Below are positions 39,298 through 48,849 of a stretch of DNA of 64,000 nt, piece by piece. The DNA comes from Allocatelliglobosispora scoriae (GTDB lineage: Bacteria; Actinomycetota; Actinomycetes; Mycobacteriales; Micromonosporaceae). The position numbers and the translations under genes are program-made. A model generated the notes under the pieces. It was given only the letters and a program-made list of their open reading frames with translations. It was not told the DNA's origin and ran no database searches. Position 1 is the first letter of the stretch. Each line of letters opens with the position of its first letter. Location of the stretch: NCBI RefSeq assembly GCF_014204945.1, contig NZ_JACHMN010000003.1:3030319-3094318 (forward strand). Direction: 5' to 3'.

Positions 39298-39434
39298 CCT
39301 GGCAGTACTGGCAAGCCATCGCTGTGTCGGGTCAATAGCCGTGCTGCCCGGTCCTGGTGAACTCGTCGATCGGCCAACGCTGGCAGCGCGTCCGGCGAAG
39401 CGACGGCAGGGCCAGTGCGCCATCTCGCCGAGGT

Positions 39435-40421
39435 ATGGGTCACTACGCTGTAGCGGTGGCTGCACCGGTCAAGCTGAGCAGACTCCGCGCGGAGATTGCG
39501 GGGGCGCTGTCTGCCAACGTGAAATCGTATGACCTTCCCGGAGTCTGCCGGCGTTACGGCTTGACCACCCACGACAGCGACGAGACCCGGCAGAGCGCTT
39601 TCCGGAGCAAGAGCGTCTTCGTCAACCTGCTGACCAGCGAGCTGGATCTCGCACAGTTACTCACCCTCGCCCACCGCATCGTCGAAGACTACGAAGTACC
39701 CGACCTGGAGGAACTCCTCGACGCCAACGGCGTGGGCGTCACCGGCGAGTTCAAGAACCTGATCTTTGGGGCCAATGGTCCGAAGCCGCAGATCATCTTT
39801 CGGGACGCCATCAACAATGACATCGAAGTAGTCAGGAACGCGCAGTATTGCCTGATCTTCGACCGACCGCTGGGCCCGCAAGGGCTGACTTGGTCGGAGC
39901 TGGTGTCGTGGTGGATGGCCTTCCATGGCCGTGGCGAGGCGGCCGATCTCAAGCCGGCGGCTCGAACGCTCTACAAGCGGCTTGCCGAGTCGTTGGATTC
40001 CCCTCCGGAGAGGCTGCTCTTCAAGGCCTATTGCGCGCTGTACGAGACCCATGGGTTCCACATTCCGGCCCTGATCCCGCAGGTTTACCTTCATTACGAT
40101 CCGTACGTCAGGCGGGACCTTATGTTCAGTGGAGACATCGGGCGCCAGCGAATGGACTTCCTCCTTCTCCTGCCTGGCCGCGTTCGCGTCGTGCTGGAAG
40201 TGGATGGGGTCCAGCACTACGCGCGGCCAGACGGGCAAGCAAACCCGCAGCTGTATAGCGAGATGGTCGCCGAAGACCGGAACTTGCGACTGGCCGGTTA
40301 TGAGTTGTATCGGTTCGGCGGTTACGAACTCAGCCCCGCTGCGGGTGGCGCTGAGATGCTGACGAAGTTCTTCCAGGCGCTCCTGCAACGTCACAATGCG
40401 ATAAGTGGCGGGGTCTTGTGA
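39435..40421 (+). CDS. AbiJ-NTD3-like protein with nuclease-type C-terminus
   Basis: 328-aa candidate phage-defence protein. Seen: FVNLLTSELDLAQLLTLAHR early, then the block VTGEFKNLIFGANGPKPQII with FRDAINNDIEVVRNAQYCL and GPQGLTWSELVSWW, which I associate with AbiJ-NTD3 abortive-infection proteins. The C-terminus has RQRMDFLLLLPGRVRVVLEV followed by DGVQHYA and a conserved AEDRNLRLAGYELYRFGGYE. The D...ExD/QxHY arrangement resembles a PD-(D/E)XK nuclease fold. The start is uncertain: ATG 39435 or GTG 39456. It is followed after 66 bases by the gene that an IS3 element has split; the two may have formed one defence unit. Confidence 0.68.
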   Translation: MGHYAVAVAAPVKLSRLRAEIAGALSANVKSYDLPGVCRRYGLTTHDSDETRQSAFRSKSVFVNLLTSELDLAQLLTLAHRIVEDYEVPDLEELLDANGVGVTGEFKNLIFGANGPKPQIIFRDAINNDIEVVRNAQYCLIFDRPLGPQGLTWSELVSWWMAFHGRGEAADLKPAARTLYKRLAESLDSPPERLLFKAYCALYETHGFHIPALIPQVYLHYDPYVRRDLMFSGDIGRQRMDFLLLLPGRVRVVLEVDGVQHYARPDGQANPQLYSEMVAEDRNLRLAGYELYRFGGYELSPAAGGAEMLTKFFQALLQRHNAISGGVL

Positions 40422-41799
40422 ATCATCCCAGGTCGGCGGTTGGCGGCTCGCCGTCGACGTGTCGGTCGTGGTGAGTATGGTCGGTTCGTGGCTGTTCGTG
40501 GCAGCATCCCGTCCCAGGCGCGAGTCGCCGTTCCATCCTGGCTGTGGGGCGGAGCGCCCGACGACTACTTCGCCCGCGCCAGCCTGCATGCGCGCCAGGA
40601 TCCCTCGTCATCCATGCTGCTGGTGCAGACGGATGAAAGGTACCGCCGCGTCAAACCAGAACTCGTGGAGTCCTACTACATCGGCGGACCGGCTAAACGC
40701 CGACCGGATTTCGACCTTCTCGCGAGGCACGCCGCCAAGAACACTGTCGACTCTGGCGTGCCCGACGCTGTGACACGTGCGCAGCTCGCCGACGTCGAGG
40801 GCAGGTTCCAGCAGACGCAGGATCTCGTTGACAGGTTCTACTTTCACCAGCTTCAAACCATGGTCGCAGGCAAGGATGAGGTCGCAGACGTCGTGGCCAC
40901 CCTCCATGCGACGCTAATCGCCCTGGAGTCGGCCTCAGATCCAGCCCACAAGCCATTCCAGGATGCCAGCGTTCACCTGGTGCGCAGATCGGACGCGCTG
41001 CTGCATCGCGCCAAGCTCATCGCTGTGCTACTGCGGATCGAGCATGACGATCTGCTACGCAGCGGCGACATCGCGAACCTGAAGGTGCAGAGCGCGGCCG
41101 GGGACGTCGTGTTCGCCAGCGGCGACGGCCTACTGGAAGGCTTGATCTTGTTCGACGCCTATCTAGGCCCGCTCCTCGGCGCGCTCACACCTGCCGTATG
41201 GGGATTCTCCGTCCACCGAGCGTCGGGCACCGTCATCTACAACCTCGGCCGCACAGTGTCCGGCACCCGCCAGGGCGCGGCCGAAATGCTCCAACTTCTA
41301 CCCAGCCACAGCCCGGGTCTCCAGACCTGGAAATCGCCCGAGACCAGCCACGAAGCGTATGCGCAGGCGATCACCTGGTGGACCGACCAACTGAACAAGA
41401 TCTTCGGAGTACTCACCGACCCCGCAGTCTTTACCGACAGCGCGGGAGCCTACTCCCCAGCGAAGCATCAACAGGCGCTACTGACGATCGAGCAGCTGTT
41501 CCGCCGCGTCAGCTCGATCCAGACCTCACACCGCGACGGCCACGCACGCCGCGTCCTGCTGTTCACGGTGCTCGACACGATCGAGCGCCTCACCGGCCGT
41601 CCGATCGAGAAGAATTGCGCAGCGTCCTTCGCCGCCAAGACCCTCGACCGCATCCGGAGCACCTTGCCACCAGCCGCCGCACCCGTCCTGCTGTCAGCAG
41701 CCGAGCGTGCCGTCAGGGCGCTGGAGGAAGTTCAGCAAGGGTTCTTCATCAAGCCTTCGTCTAACAGGGGTCTGCTGCACCGATAGGTGACAGGTGTAG

Positions 41800-42678
41800 T
41801 CACGCGGCCTGACTGGCCTGTGGGGTCATGATGGTCTCGAACTCGATAGGGGTCAACTTGCCTAGCGGGCGCTGGCGTCGACGGCGGTGGTAGGTGCGCT
41901 CGATCCAGGTCACGATCGCGGTGCGCAGCTGTTCACGGGTGGCCCAGGTGCGGCGGTCCAGGACGTTGTTCTGCAGCAGGCCGAAGAACGACTCCATGGC
42001 CGCGTTGTCGCCGGCGGCTCCGACCCGGCCCATCGAGCCGAGCATCCGGTGCCGGTGCAGCGCGCCGACGAACTTCCTTGATCGGAATTGGCTGCCGCGG
42101 TCGGTGTGCAGAACGCATCCGGCCACGCCGTTGCGGCGGGCGACGGCGTTGTTCAGCGCGTTCACGGCCAGCCGGGACTTCATGCGCGAGTCGATCGAGT
42201 AGCCGACGATCCGGTTGGACCAGACGTCCTTGACCGCGCACAGGTACAGCTTGCCCTCGCCGGTGCGATGTTCGGTGATGTCGGCAAGCCACAGCCGGTT
42301 CGGCCCGGCGGCGGTGAAGTCCCGGCGCACGAGGTCGTCGTGGACCGGCGGACCGACCTTGCGGCCCTTGCCACGCCGTTTGCGGGCGAAGGCGCTGAAC
42401 CAGCCACCGCTGGAGCAGATCTTCCACGCGGTCCTGTCGGCCATCGGCTGCCCGGCCGCGGCGGCCTCGTCGGCCAGGAACCGGTACCCGAACTCCGGAT
42501 CGTCGCGGTGAGCGTCGAACAGCGCGTCGGCTCGCCACGCCTGCGTGTACTCAGCCAGGGTGACCGGTTCGGCAAGCCACCGGTAGTAGTGCTGGCGGGA
42601 GATCTTCAGTACCCGGCACGTCACCGCGACGGGGATGCCGTCGGCGGCCAGATCCTTCACGAGCGGGTAGATCCTTTT
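41800..42678 (-). CDS. IS3-family transposase OrfB (DDE integrase domain)
   Basis: Catalytic part of the transposase. It is produced by -1 frameshifting from OrfA at the A4G slip site (minus strand GGAAAAGG, 42672-42679), after which the frame reads KRIYPLVKDLAADG. Seen: an HTH_21-type region (FDAHRDDPEFGYRFLADEAA) and the DDE triad in WLADITEH, HTDRGSQF and DNAAMESFF, with a closing RRQRPLGKLTPIEFE. The frame stays open upstream to 42840, but only the post-slip part is expected to be translated as OrfB. Confidence 0.92.
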   Translation of the reverse strand, partial: KRIYPLVKDLAADGIPVAVTCRVLKISRQHYYRWLAEPVTLAEYTQAWRADALFDAHRDDPEFGYRFLADEAAAAGQPMADRTAWKICSSGGWFSAFARKRRGKGRKVGPPVHDDLVRRDFTAAGPNRLWLADITEHRTGEGKLYLCAVKDVWSNRIVGYSIDSRMKSRLAVNALNNAVARRNGVAGCVLHTDRGSQFRSRKFVGALHRHRMLGSMGRVGAAGDNAAMESFFGLLQNNVLDRRTWATREQLRTAIVTWIERTYHRRRRQRPLGKLTPIEFETIMTPQASQAA

Positions 42679-42965
42679 CCCGGCAGGTGCGCCTGCGACA
42701 GGTAGGCCGCAGCCCGGCGCAGGACCTCGTTCTCCTGTTCGAGGAGCCTGATCCGCTTGCGCGCCTCGCGGAGCTCTGCAGACTCGGTGCTGCTCACGCC
42801 GGGTCTGGTCCCGGCGTCGACGTCGGCGGCGCGCAGCCACTTGAACAACGTCATCGGATGCACGCCGAAGTCATTGGCGATCTGCTCAACCGTCACGCCG
42901 GCATCACGGTTTTGCGCGACCCGCACGACATCGTCACGGAACTCACGGGGGTAGGGCTTGGGCAC
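42657..42965 (-). CDS. IS3-family transposase OrfA
   Basis: 102-aa DNA-binding half of the IS3 transposase. Seen: the start MPKPYPREFRDDVVRVA, a helix-turn-helix GVTVEQIANDFGVHPMTLFK, and a leucine-zipper-like end ELREARKRIRLLEQENEVLR. Its last codons overlap OrfB at the A4G slip site. A terminal inverted repeat lies 43 bases upstream of the start and carries the promoter side. Confidence 0.92.
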   Translation of the reverse strand: MPKPYPREFRDDVVRVAQNRDAGVTVEQIANDFGVHPMTLFKWLRAADVDAGTRPGVSSTESAELREARKRIRLLEQENEVLRRAAAYLSQAHLPGKGSTRS

Positions 42966-43339
42966 AGCGACATCCTTCCAGCCTGCCCACAGGGCAAGCC
43001 ATCTCGAATGTCACCTATCGGTGCAGCAGACCCCAGCGGCGCTGCGTCGGCGCATGAAGTTGCCGGCTTGTCTCTGCCCGACGCGGCGGCCAGGTATATC
43101 AAGATCCTGCGCGACGCCACTCACGGCCACGGCAGCAACAGAGCGGCCAACACCGTGATCACAAACACGCTGCTCGCACACCACGACGGCCAGCTATCCC
43201 ACGACCTGCCGCTCCTGGGATACCTTTACCTGCTCGACATCCTGACACGGCCAAACGACCTTGCCCCTACCTTCTACCGCAACGGCAGCATATGACCGCC
43301 GATGACGTAGGCGAGAACCCGGACTGATCGGTGACCGTG

Positions 43340-46300
43340 CTAGGTGTTGATTTCAGGTAGTAGTCGCCATGGCCCCTTCCGGGAAACTTTCCCCCCGACG
43401 TGCTGGGTGTGCGTGTTTGCATCAACCAGGGCGATGCGGTTGCCGTCGTACAGGAAGGTCGCGGAGTAGGAGCGACTGAACGGTTCACCTGTGTCAGGCC
43501 ATTCGTGATTCCGCATGGTGGTGTGCTTCTCGGCCAGAATCGTCCAGAGCAGGCACTGGCCGTTGGCCTTCAGGGCCGACCCTAGGGTCGATGCCTTGAT
43601 GTGGACGGAGTCTGGGCCGATCGTGCGCGCGGCGAAAGCCTCAACCTCGGTTTCGCTGGTGATGCCCCATCGGAAATCGCCGACACGCTGTAGGCCGATG
43701 ACACGGCAGAACTCGGTCGATGGCATGAAGGTGAAGAGGTGCTTGCTATGTGACTGGTCCCAGTCCGTGGCGACCCCGCCGTACCTGGTGGTCGTGATAG
43801 TGAATTCGCCGGGCGGACGCTTGCGGCCGTGCAACCGACCGTGGCGGCCCTCGAGCAGCGGCCAGTCCGAGCGGTACGGGTGGTCGGCGAGGAGCAGGCC
43901 GGTAGGACTGCCCGATTCGGGCATCCAGCGGCCGTCGAAATCTTGGCCCTTCGCCCATTGCTTCCATCGCTCTAGCTGGTCAGTGCTGACGAGGTAGGAG
44001 CGGATCTGTGCCCACGTGACGTGATGAGGGCTTCTAACGGCCTCGTCCTCGGGCAGCTGAACCTGCGACCATTGGTAATGACCTTCCAAAACAAGCCACT
44101 TCTGGCCCGAGTCGTCGGTACTGGCCAGCAGCTGGTCCACGGGCGGACTGTGGTCGTCATGGGTGGGCCAGGCGGCGTCGAGGTGGACAGGGAACGTGGC
44201 CTTAGCTGGGGCAAACCATGTGCTCGGAGTATCCGCGTAGACGCGGTTTTCGCTGCGCTGCAACAGCATTGTGGGGTCGATGTCGTGGCCGTAGACGTCG
44301 AGGGGCGTGTCGTAGGCCGTTCGATGGTCGTCGCGGTTTCCCGGGTCCAGGCCGAAGCGGTCCGTCATGCGGCCGGCGATCTGGCGAAGGGCTATCCAGG
44401 TGTACTTCTGGGCGTAGCCCTCGTGCTTCTTGCCGTCGGCGGACGACGGCCGGGGAAGGTTCCTGTCGATGGCGTTGAAGAGTTCCGGTGTCCAGCCGAG
44501 TTCCAGTACGCGGTCGAAGACCATTCGGGCAAGGTGATCGGCGTCGAACTCGCTGCGGAGGTTGAAGCTGCGGATCACGGAGCTGATGACGTATTTTCGG
44601 AAGTCGTCGAAGTCTGACATCACCAGGTGGCTGACGGTGCTGTACTTGTAGTCAGGGCCGTCGGACAGGGCGTCGATCTCGGCTTCGCTGCGGCATGCGG
44701 TTTGCCACGTGGAGGCGTACGGCGGGGTGATGAGCTGTTCGATGTCGTCGACGCCGCCGGTCCAGCCGTGGGTGAGCGCCGCTTGCAGGGTGCGCCGGGC
44801 GTAGTCGCGGCTCAGGAGGTTCTCTGGCCAGTATCGGCGCGCGAGGGTGAAGTCCTGTACGGCTTGGGCGACGGCGAAGGCGGTTGCCGGCTCGAGGCTT
44901 CGCTGGGCGATGCCGCAGCCGACGGCGAGGAGGCGTTCCTCGATGTAGTCGTCGTCAACGGTTTGGAAGTCCTTCATAACCTGGGCGTATACGTGCGGTG
45001 CGCGATCCAGGAGTGCTGTGAGGGCTTTCGTGCTGTTGTCGCGGGTCGGTCGGTGCGACGAGGAAAGTGCCCAGGTGAGGATGAGCGCCACCAGGTGCCG
45101 TATCTCGTCGGTTGCTGCGGTGCTGGCATCGGACCATGCCCAGTCGATCAGCACCGGCAGGTGGCCGCCGAACTCGTCCTGACGGTCGCAGAAGAACGAC
45201 CATGTTGCGTCGCGATCGGGCATCGGCATGGCCGATAGGTATTGGTGCAGCCATTGTGCGTTCAGGGCGTGGCCAGGTAGCGCCGCGATCTGTAGGAACG
45301 TGTTGAAGGTGGCGTCGTCGAAGTCCACGTTGTCTTTGATGGCCAGGACGAGTTCGACGGTGCGGTCGCTGATGGCGGAAGGGTTGCGCCAGGCGAGGCT
45401 GAGCAGGAAGTCGTTGTGTGCCGCATAGTGGAATTCGGTCGGTTCGATCCCTGCCAGGTCGATGGCTTCGACGCCGTGGGTTTCGGGCAGCACGGACGCC
45501 AACGCCTGCAGCACTCCGGAGTGCTGGTACCAGCGGTCGGCGAGCGTCTGGACCTCGGTCTTGATGTCGGGTAGGTCTTTGGACGCTATGAGTCGAGCTA
45601 GGGCGATGTCGCCCAGACGCTCATAGCCGAACCTGATGAATGAGTTGCGTTCGACGAGCAGTTCGGCGAAGACCGCCTCTTTCAGCAGCCCGTTGAGAAG
45701 GCTCCGGCTCCACGTCCTACCTGGTAGCAGGGTGGAGGTGATCGCCTCCACGTCAGGCTTGGGCAGCCGCCTTCCGGCCTCCTGCATCCTGGCCGCGACC
45801 AGTTCTGCGGACTTGCGAGCCAGCTCGGTGGACGGGTCGTAGTCGCATCGGGTGTCGGCACTGAGCCGAGCGTCCATCGCGTCGAGGAAGCTGTCGTAGA
45901 TCCAGGTCGTTCCGATACCTGTCCGTGGGAAACGATGCTCGCCGCGCTGCTGCAGGGTGGTGCAGAGAAGCTTGAGGAAGAACGGGTTGGTGAACTCCGG
46001 GTCCAGCAACGGGAACGTGGGACGTTCGATGCCGTACCAGTCGAGAAACTGCCGTATCGCGCTTGGCGCGACTTCTTCGAAACCTACGTGCCGGAACTGC
46101 TGGAAACGGTCTTGAAGCTCACCGGGCAGCGTTTCCGCAAGGAATTCGGTCCGACATGACAGGACGAGCCGCAAGCGAGGGCGCCCGCTGATCTCGTTGA
46201 GCAGACTGCCCAGGTACTTGCGCCATAAAGCGCGGTCAGTCGACTCGTTGACAGCGTCGATGATCACCAGACCTATCTCGTCCACCGCCTGGCAGGCCGC

Positions 46301-47551
46301 GTCGAAGGTCGCCAGAAGGTGCGGGGCGGGGCCGTCGAAGCCGATGATCCGGCACAAATCTGCGTCGATCGGCCCTTTCTCGAACTGCTCACCCAGGACG
46401 ACCAGCGTCGGCAGCCCTCTGGCAACCCGTTGCTTGGCGACATCGCAGAGGAGGTGGGTTTTGCCAGATCCCCCGGTCCCGGTAATGAGCACCGCTGAGC
46501 TTTCCCAGCTGCGCCAGGCACGACCTACGTGCAGGTCGCGAATTGCATCGACCGCCTCTCGGATCCTCGAAGCTTGAGAGTAGAGACTGGCGGCATTGCC
46601 GGTGTAAAGGTGATCCCGAAGGCTATGGCGCTGCAACAGGACATCCACCTGCCCCAGAGCTTCCGCCGCCGCGGATATGGGGGGCCGCAGGTCTGGCAGG
46701 TCACCGGTTGGCTCGCGTGACTTGTTCACCGCCTCCGCAACCGCACCATCGAGTTGATCGAGGGCGGCGTCGAGGTGTCGAAGGGCGGGCTCGAACAGGT
46801 CCGGGCGTTCGGAGGGGACCGACGGGCCATAGGCCCCCCGTGCCGCCCGCAGCCCGCCGAGGCCGCGCCGGAGGAGAGTCTCGAACTCCGTCGTGTGCCC
46901 GAGTCCCTCAAATGCCTCGGCTAGGGGTAGTTCCACGTTGAGCTCGGGCGTGTACCGGCCTCCCGCGTCGGCCTCCGCGCGGGCGGCGATCTCCGTATAG
47001 CGTTGCGGAGAGAACCCGTCGAGATCAAACCAGTAGTGCAAGTGGCCCACAAGAGACGGCTGCATAAGCCGCTGTTTCAACTGGAGCTCACCGAGATACT
47101 CGAACTCCACGGACAGTCCCGCCTCCAGCGCGGCGGCCCGCCATTCTTCGACGTGTTCGGTCCATTTGGTGAACGCGCTCTTGACTGGGCTGCCCTTCCG
47201 TTCGGTATCGCCAGCCGGCCGGTCGTACGGCAGGACCACGTAGTAGCGAGAGAGCGTCGGCTCCCTGGTGAGGGCACGTCTGACAGATTTGTCGATCTGA
47301 GAAAACTCACTGTCACCAAGTTCGAACAGGTACTTGGCCTGCCAGCACCACGTTGAGCCGTCCAGCAGCAAGCCTCGCCCTTCCCGCCCACCGTCCGGAT
47401 TGCCGAAGGTTTGAAACGTCGTCCCCTCGGGCCAGACGACCAACCCGCCGTCGATCATCATCAGCGACGTGAAATCCTCGAATCCGTCGGCCTGCGAGCC
47501 TGATGGCGCCTTGCCACGGATCCGGCGAAAGTCGATCTCTGGAAGAGGCAT
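43340..47551 (-). CDS. Avs-like STAND NTPase (candidate antiphage sensor)
   Basis: 1403-aa protein with the layout of Avs (AVAST) defence proteins: an N-terminal effector, a central STAND ATPase and a long C-terminal sensor. Seen: an N-terminal nuclease-like motif WCWQAKYLFELGDSEFSQID (QxK of a PD-(D/E)XK-type fold), Walker A ITGTGGSGKTHLLCDVA near 360, Walker B GLVIIDAVNESTD near 427, then sensor-1-type LRLVLSCRTEFL, followed by ~850 residues of helical repeats and a beta-rich end. The start at 47551 has TGAGGTGA upstream and overlaps the stop of a 54-codon ORF by one base. It converges on the IS-split gene. Known Avs proteins recognise phage terminase or portal; this one's target is unknown. 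Confidence 0.8.
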   Translation of the reverse strand: MPLPEIDFRRIRGKAPSGSQADGFEDFTSLMMIDGGLVVWPEGTTFQTFGNPDGGREGRGLLLDGSTWCWQAKYLFELGDSEFSQIDKSVRRALTREPTLSRYYVVLPYDRPAGDTERKGSPVKSAFTKWTEHVEEWRAAALEAGLSVEFEYLGELQLKQRLMQPSLVGHLHYWFDLDGFSPQRYTEIAARAEADAGGRYTPELNVELPLAEAFEGLGHTTEFETLLRRGLGGLRAARGAYGPSVPSERPDLFEPALRHLDAALDQLDGAVAEAVNKSREPTGDLPDLRPPISAAAEALGQVDVLLQRHSLRDHLYTGNAASLYSQASRIREAVDAIRDLHVGRAWRSWESSAVLITGTGGSGKTHLLCDVAKQRVARGLPTLVVLGEQFEKGPIDADLCRIIGFDGPAPHLLATFDAACQAVDEIGLVIIDAVNESTDRALWRKYLGSLLNEISGRPRLRLVLSCRTEFLAETLPGELQDRFQQFRHVGFEEVAPSAIRQFLDWYGIERPTFPLLDPEFTNPFFLKLLCTTLQQRGEHRFPRTGIGTTWIYDSFLDAMDARLSADTRCDYDPSTELARKSAELVAARMQEAGRRLPKPDVEAITSTLLPGRTWSRSLLNGLLKEAVFAELLVERNSFIRFGYERLGDIALARLIASKDLPDIKTEVQTLADRWYQHSGVLQALASVLPETHGVEAIDLAGIEPTEFHYAAHNDFLLSLAWRNPSAISDRTVELVLAIKDNVDFDDATFNTFLQIAALPGHALNAQWLHQYLSAMPMPDRDATWSFFCDRQDEFGGHLPVLIDWAWSDASTAATDEIRHLVALILTWALSSSHRPTRDNSTKALTALLDRAPHVYAQVMKDFQTVDDDYIEERLLAVGCGIAQRSLEPATAFAVAQAVQDFTLARRYWPENLLSRDYARRTLQAALTHGWTGGVDDIEQLITPPYASTWQTACRSEAEIDALSDGPDYKYSTVSHLVMSDFDDFRKYVISSVIRSFNLRSEFDADHLARMVFDRVLELGWTPELFNAIDRNLPRPSSADGKKHEGYAQKYTWIALRQIAGRMTDRFGLDPGNRDDHRTAYDTPLDVYGHDIDPTMLLQRSENRVYADTPSTWFAPAKATFPVHLDAAWPTHDDHSPPVDQLLASTDDSGQKWLVLEGHYQWSQVQLPEDEAVRSPHHVTWAQIRSYLVSTDQLERWKQWAKGQDFDGRWMPESGSPTGLLLADHPYRSDWPLLEGRHGRLHGRKRPPGEFTITTTRYGGVATDWDQSHSKHLFTFMPSTEFCRVIGLQRVGDFRWGITSETEVEAFAARTIGPDSVHIKASTLGSALKANGQCLLWTILAEKHTTMRNHEWPDTGEPFSRSYSATFLYDGNRIALVDANTHTQHVGGKVSRKGPWRLLPEINT

Positions 47552-47715
47552 CAGCGAATCACCTCAGACGCAAGATGTGAGACGGCCTGCGCATGAGCAA
47601 CCTTGATAGCCCAGCCCCGGTCGACGTCCTTACCGTAGATGGCGACCGGCTCCACAAGGACACACCCTTGGCCGATGCACAGGAAGGCAGCCGCAGATAC
47701 GAGGAGGCAACGCAC
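47551..47715 (-). CDS. Small ORF coupled to the STAND NTPase gene
   Basis: 54-aa ORF starting at GTG 47715, directly after an in-frame TAA. It reads VRCLLVSAAAFLCIGQGC, then VLVEPVAIYGKDVDRGWAIK and VAHAQAVSHLASEVIR. Its TGA overlaps the NTPase ATG by one base (TGATG), a reinitiation arrangement. Composition is protein-like, with a hydrophobic N-terminal half and a charged C-terminal half. It could be a small partner or middle component of the STAND system, or a leader peptide. The ribosome site is weak (GAAGG about 14 bases upstream). Not recognised as a family. Confidence 0.5.
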   Translation of the reverse strand: MRCLLVSAAAFLCIGQGCVLVEPVAIYGKDVDRGWAIKVAHAQAVSHLASEVIR

Positions 47716-47787
47716 CGCCGCAGCTTACCTTCGAAAATACAAAGCTCCCCTGCTCGAGACATGGCCTAACGACATTCGAGATACGGC

Positions 47788-48231
47788 CTAACGCCAGTCG
47801 ATCAGCCCGAACGGCTGCCCGGAGCGGAACAGGTCAACGCCGGCGACGGTGTACGGGACGGTGTTGTGCGGGAGCATGTCGAGGGGAAACCATTCGATCT
47901 TCGCGCACTTGTGCGGTTCGGCGTTGAACGGTTCGCCCTGCCGCTCGGGTGCGGATTCGGCGGTGAAGATGATTCCGATTCGGCGTGCGCCTTCGGGGTT
48001 GCGGCAGTGGACCGTGGCCGTGTGGTGGATCTCGGCCGGGTCGAGTCGGATGCCGATCTCTTCGTGGGTTTCGCGGATGAGGGCGTCGATGAGGGTTTCG
48101 TCGGCTTCGAGTTTGCCGCTGGGGAGGTTGTACTGGCCGTCGGCGTAGCCGGTGCCGTCGCGTAGTGCCAGCAGGACGTGATCGCCTCGGGTGAGGATGA
48201 GGAGTACGTCGACGATGCTGGTGTACGGCAT
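47788..48231 (-). CDS. NUDIX hydrolase
   Basis: 147-aa enzyme that would hydrolyse a nucleoside diphosphate linked to another moiety. Seen: the complete NUDIX box from Gly39 to Ile61, with E45, R53-E54 and E57-E58 (GKLEADE, RETHEEIGI), preceded by LILTRGDHVLLALRDGTGYA and DGQYNLPSG. The late motif CAKIEWFPLDMLPHNTVPY is typical of this group. It is the last of five minus-strand genes, 9 bases after the kinase-like gene, so it is presumably co-transcribed with the radical SAM enzyme. A house-cleaning or product-tailoring role on a modified nucleotide fits the operon; that is inference. Confidence 0.92.
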   Translation of the reverse strand: MPYTSIVDVLLILTRGDHVLLALRDGTGYADGQYNLPSGKLEADETLIDALIRETHEEIGIRLDPAEIHHTATVHCRNPEGARRIGIIFTAESAPERQGEPFNAEPHKCAKIEWFPLDMLPHNTVPYTVAGVDLFRSGQPFGLIDWR

Positions 48232-48240
48232 CCGCCGACC

Positions 48241-48849
48241 TTAACGTGCGCCCCCACGCAGTAGCGGATCGACGCGCTCGGCGACCCAGGCGACCCGTTG
48301 GGCGACGCTCAGGCCGAGCGGCAGGTCCAGGACGGGTGCCCCGGACGAGGTACACGCGTTGTGGACTGCTCGCGCGGTTTCGTCCTGGAGGTGGGCGACC
48401 TTGGCCCGGAAGGGGTCGTTGGGCTGGTCGTATCGGTCCGGGCAGTAGACGACGGCGTCGTAGGTGTAGGACCATGCGGCGCAGAATGCCGTCATGGCCC
48501 CCACCACCGCTGCCTCCCGGGTACCCGGTTCTGGTTTGAGGAGCATGTCGGCGTACGCGGCGACGTTCATGATCGTTTTGTCGCAGATGAGGAGTTCGTG
48601 GTGGCGGGCCGCCCGGAGCTGGGTGGTGAGTTGGGCGCCGAACAGGTCGACCTCGAACGGCAGATCGAACTCGCCGCGCTTGAAGATCACGGTTTCTTCG
48701 GCGAAAGGGCTGGTGCGGGCGGGTTCGCCGGTGCAGGCGACGTTGACGCCGCGTTCGCGGTAGTTGGCGGTGAGGGCGTGGACGAGGGTGGTCTTGCCGC
48801 AGGCGTGGGTTCCTTCGATGGCGACGATGATGCAGTCACGCATCGGCAT
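48241..48849 (-). CDS. P-loop kinase, thymidylate-kinase-like
   Basis: 202-aa P-loop enzyme. Seen: Walker A EGTHACGKTTL at residues 12-22 with His-Ala-Cys inside the loop, ERGVNVACTGEPARTSPF (the EP motif of dNMP kinases), a DR-like ICDKTIMNVAAYA where kinases usually have DRY, and VVYCPDRYDQPNDPFRAKV. Overall it resembles thymidylate kinase or small nucleotide-binding ATPases, but substrate residues are diverged. ATG at 48849 has GAGGAG upstream and overlaps the preceding gene by 14 nt. Nucleotide kinases beside radical SAM genes recall viperin loci, where a kinase supplies the nucleotide substrate. Confidence 0.75.
   Translation of the reverse strand: MPMRDCIIVAIEGTHACGKTTLVHALTANYRERGVNVACTGEPARTSPFAEETVIFKRGEFDLPFEVDLFGAQLTTQLRAARHHELLICDKTIMNVAAYADMLLKPEPGTREAAVVGAMTAFCAAWSYTYDAVVYCPDRYDQPNDPFRAKVAHLQDETARAVHNACTSSGAPVLDLPLGLSVAQRVAWVAERVDPLLRGGAR

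Larger units (their letters stand above)
41768..43033 (-). mobile_element. Complete IS3-family insertion sequence
   Basis: 1266-bp element with perfect inverted repeats of about 25 bases: the left end 41768-41792 starts GGGTCTGCTGCACCG and the right end 43009-43033 is its exact complement. A 3-bp target duplication CAG lies at 41765-41767 and 43034-43036. It encodes OrfA and OrfB in overlapping frames on the minus strand with an A-rich slip site between. All parts look intact, so it is probably still mobile. Confidence 0.95.
40488..43295 (+). pseudogene. Hypothetical protein gene split by an IS3 insertion
   Basis: Excising the insertion (41768-43033) and one copy of the CAG duplication restores a single frame of 512 codons: FIKPSSN joins SGAASAHEVAGLSLPDAAA, then YIKILRDATHGHGSN and LLGYLYLLDILTRPNDL to a stop at 43295. 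Precise in-frame rejoining shows the insertion is recent. The protein is soluble and helical (RVKPELVESYYIGGPAKRRP, ITWWTDQLNKIFGVLTDP); I do not recognise its family. GTG at 40488 is one possible start; an ATG-less upstream extension to 40440 is open. The remaining 5' ORF still makes a truncated 400+ residue product. It may be partner to the AbiJ-like protein upstream. Confidence 0.75.
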
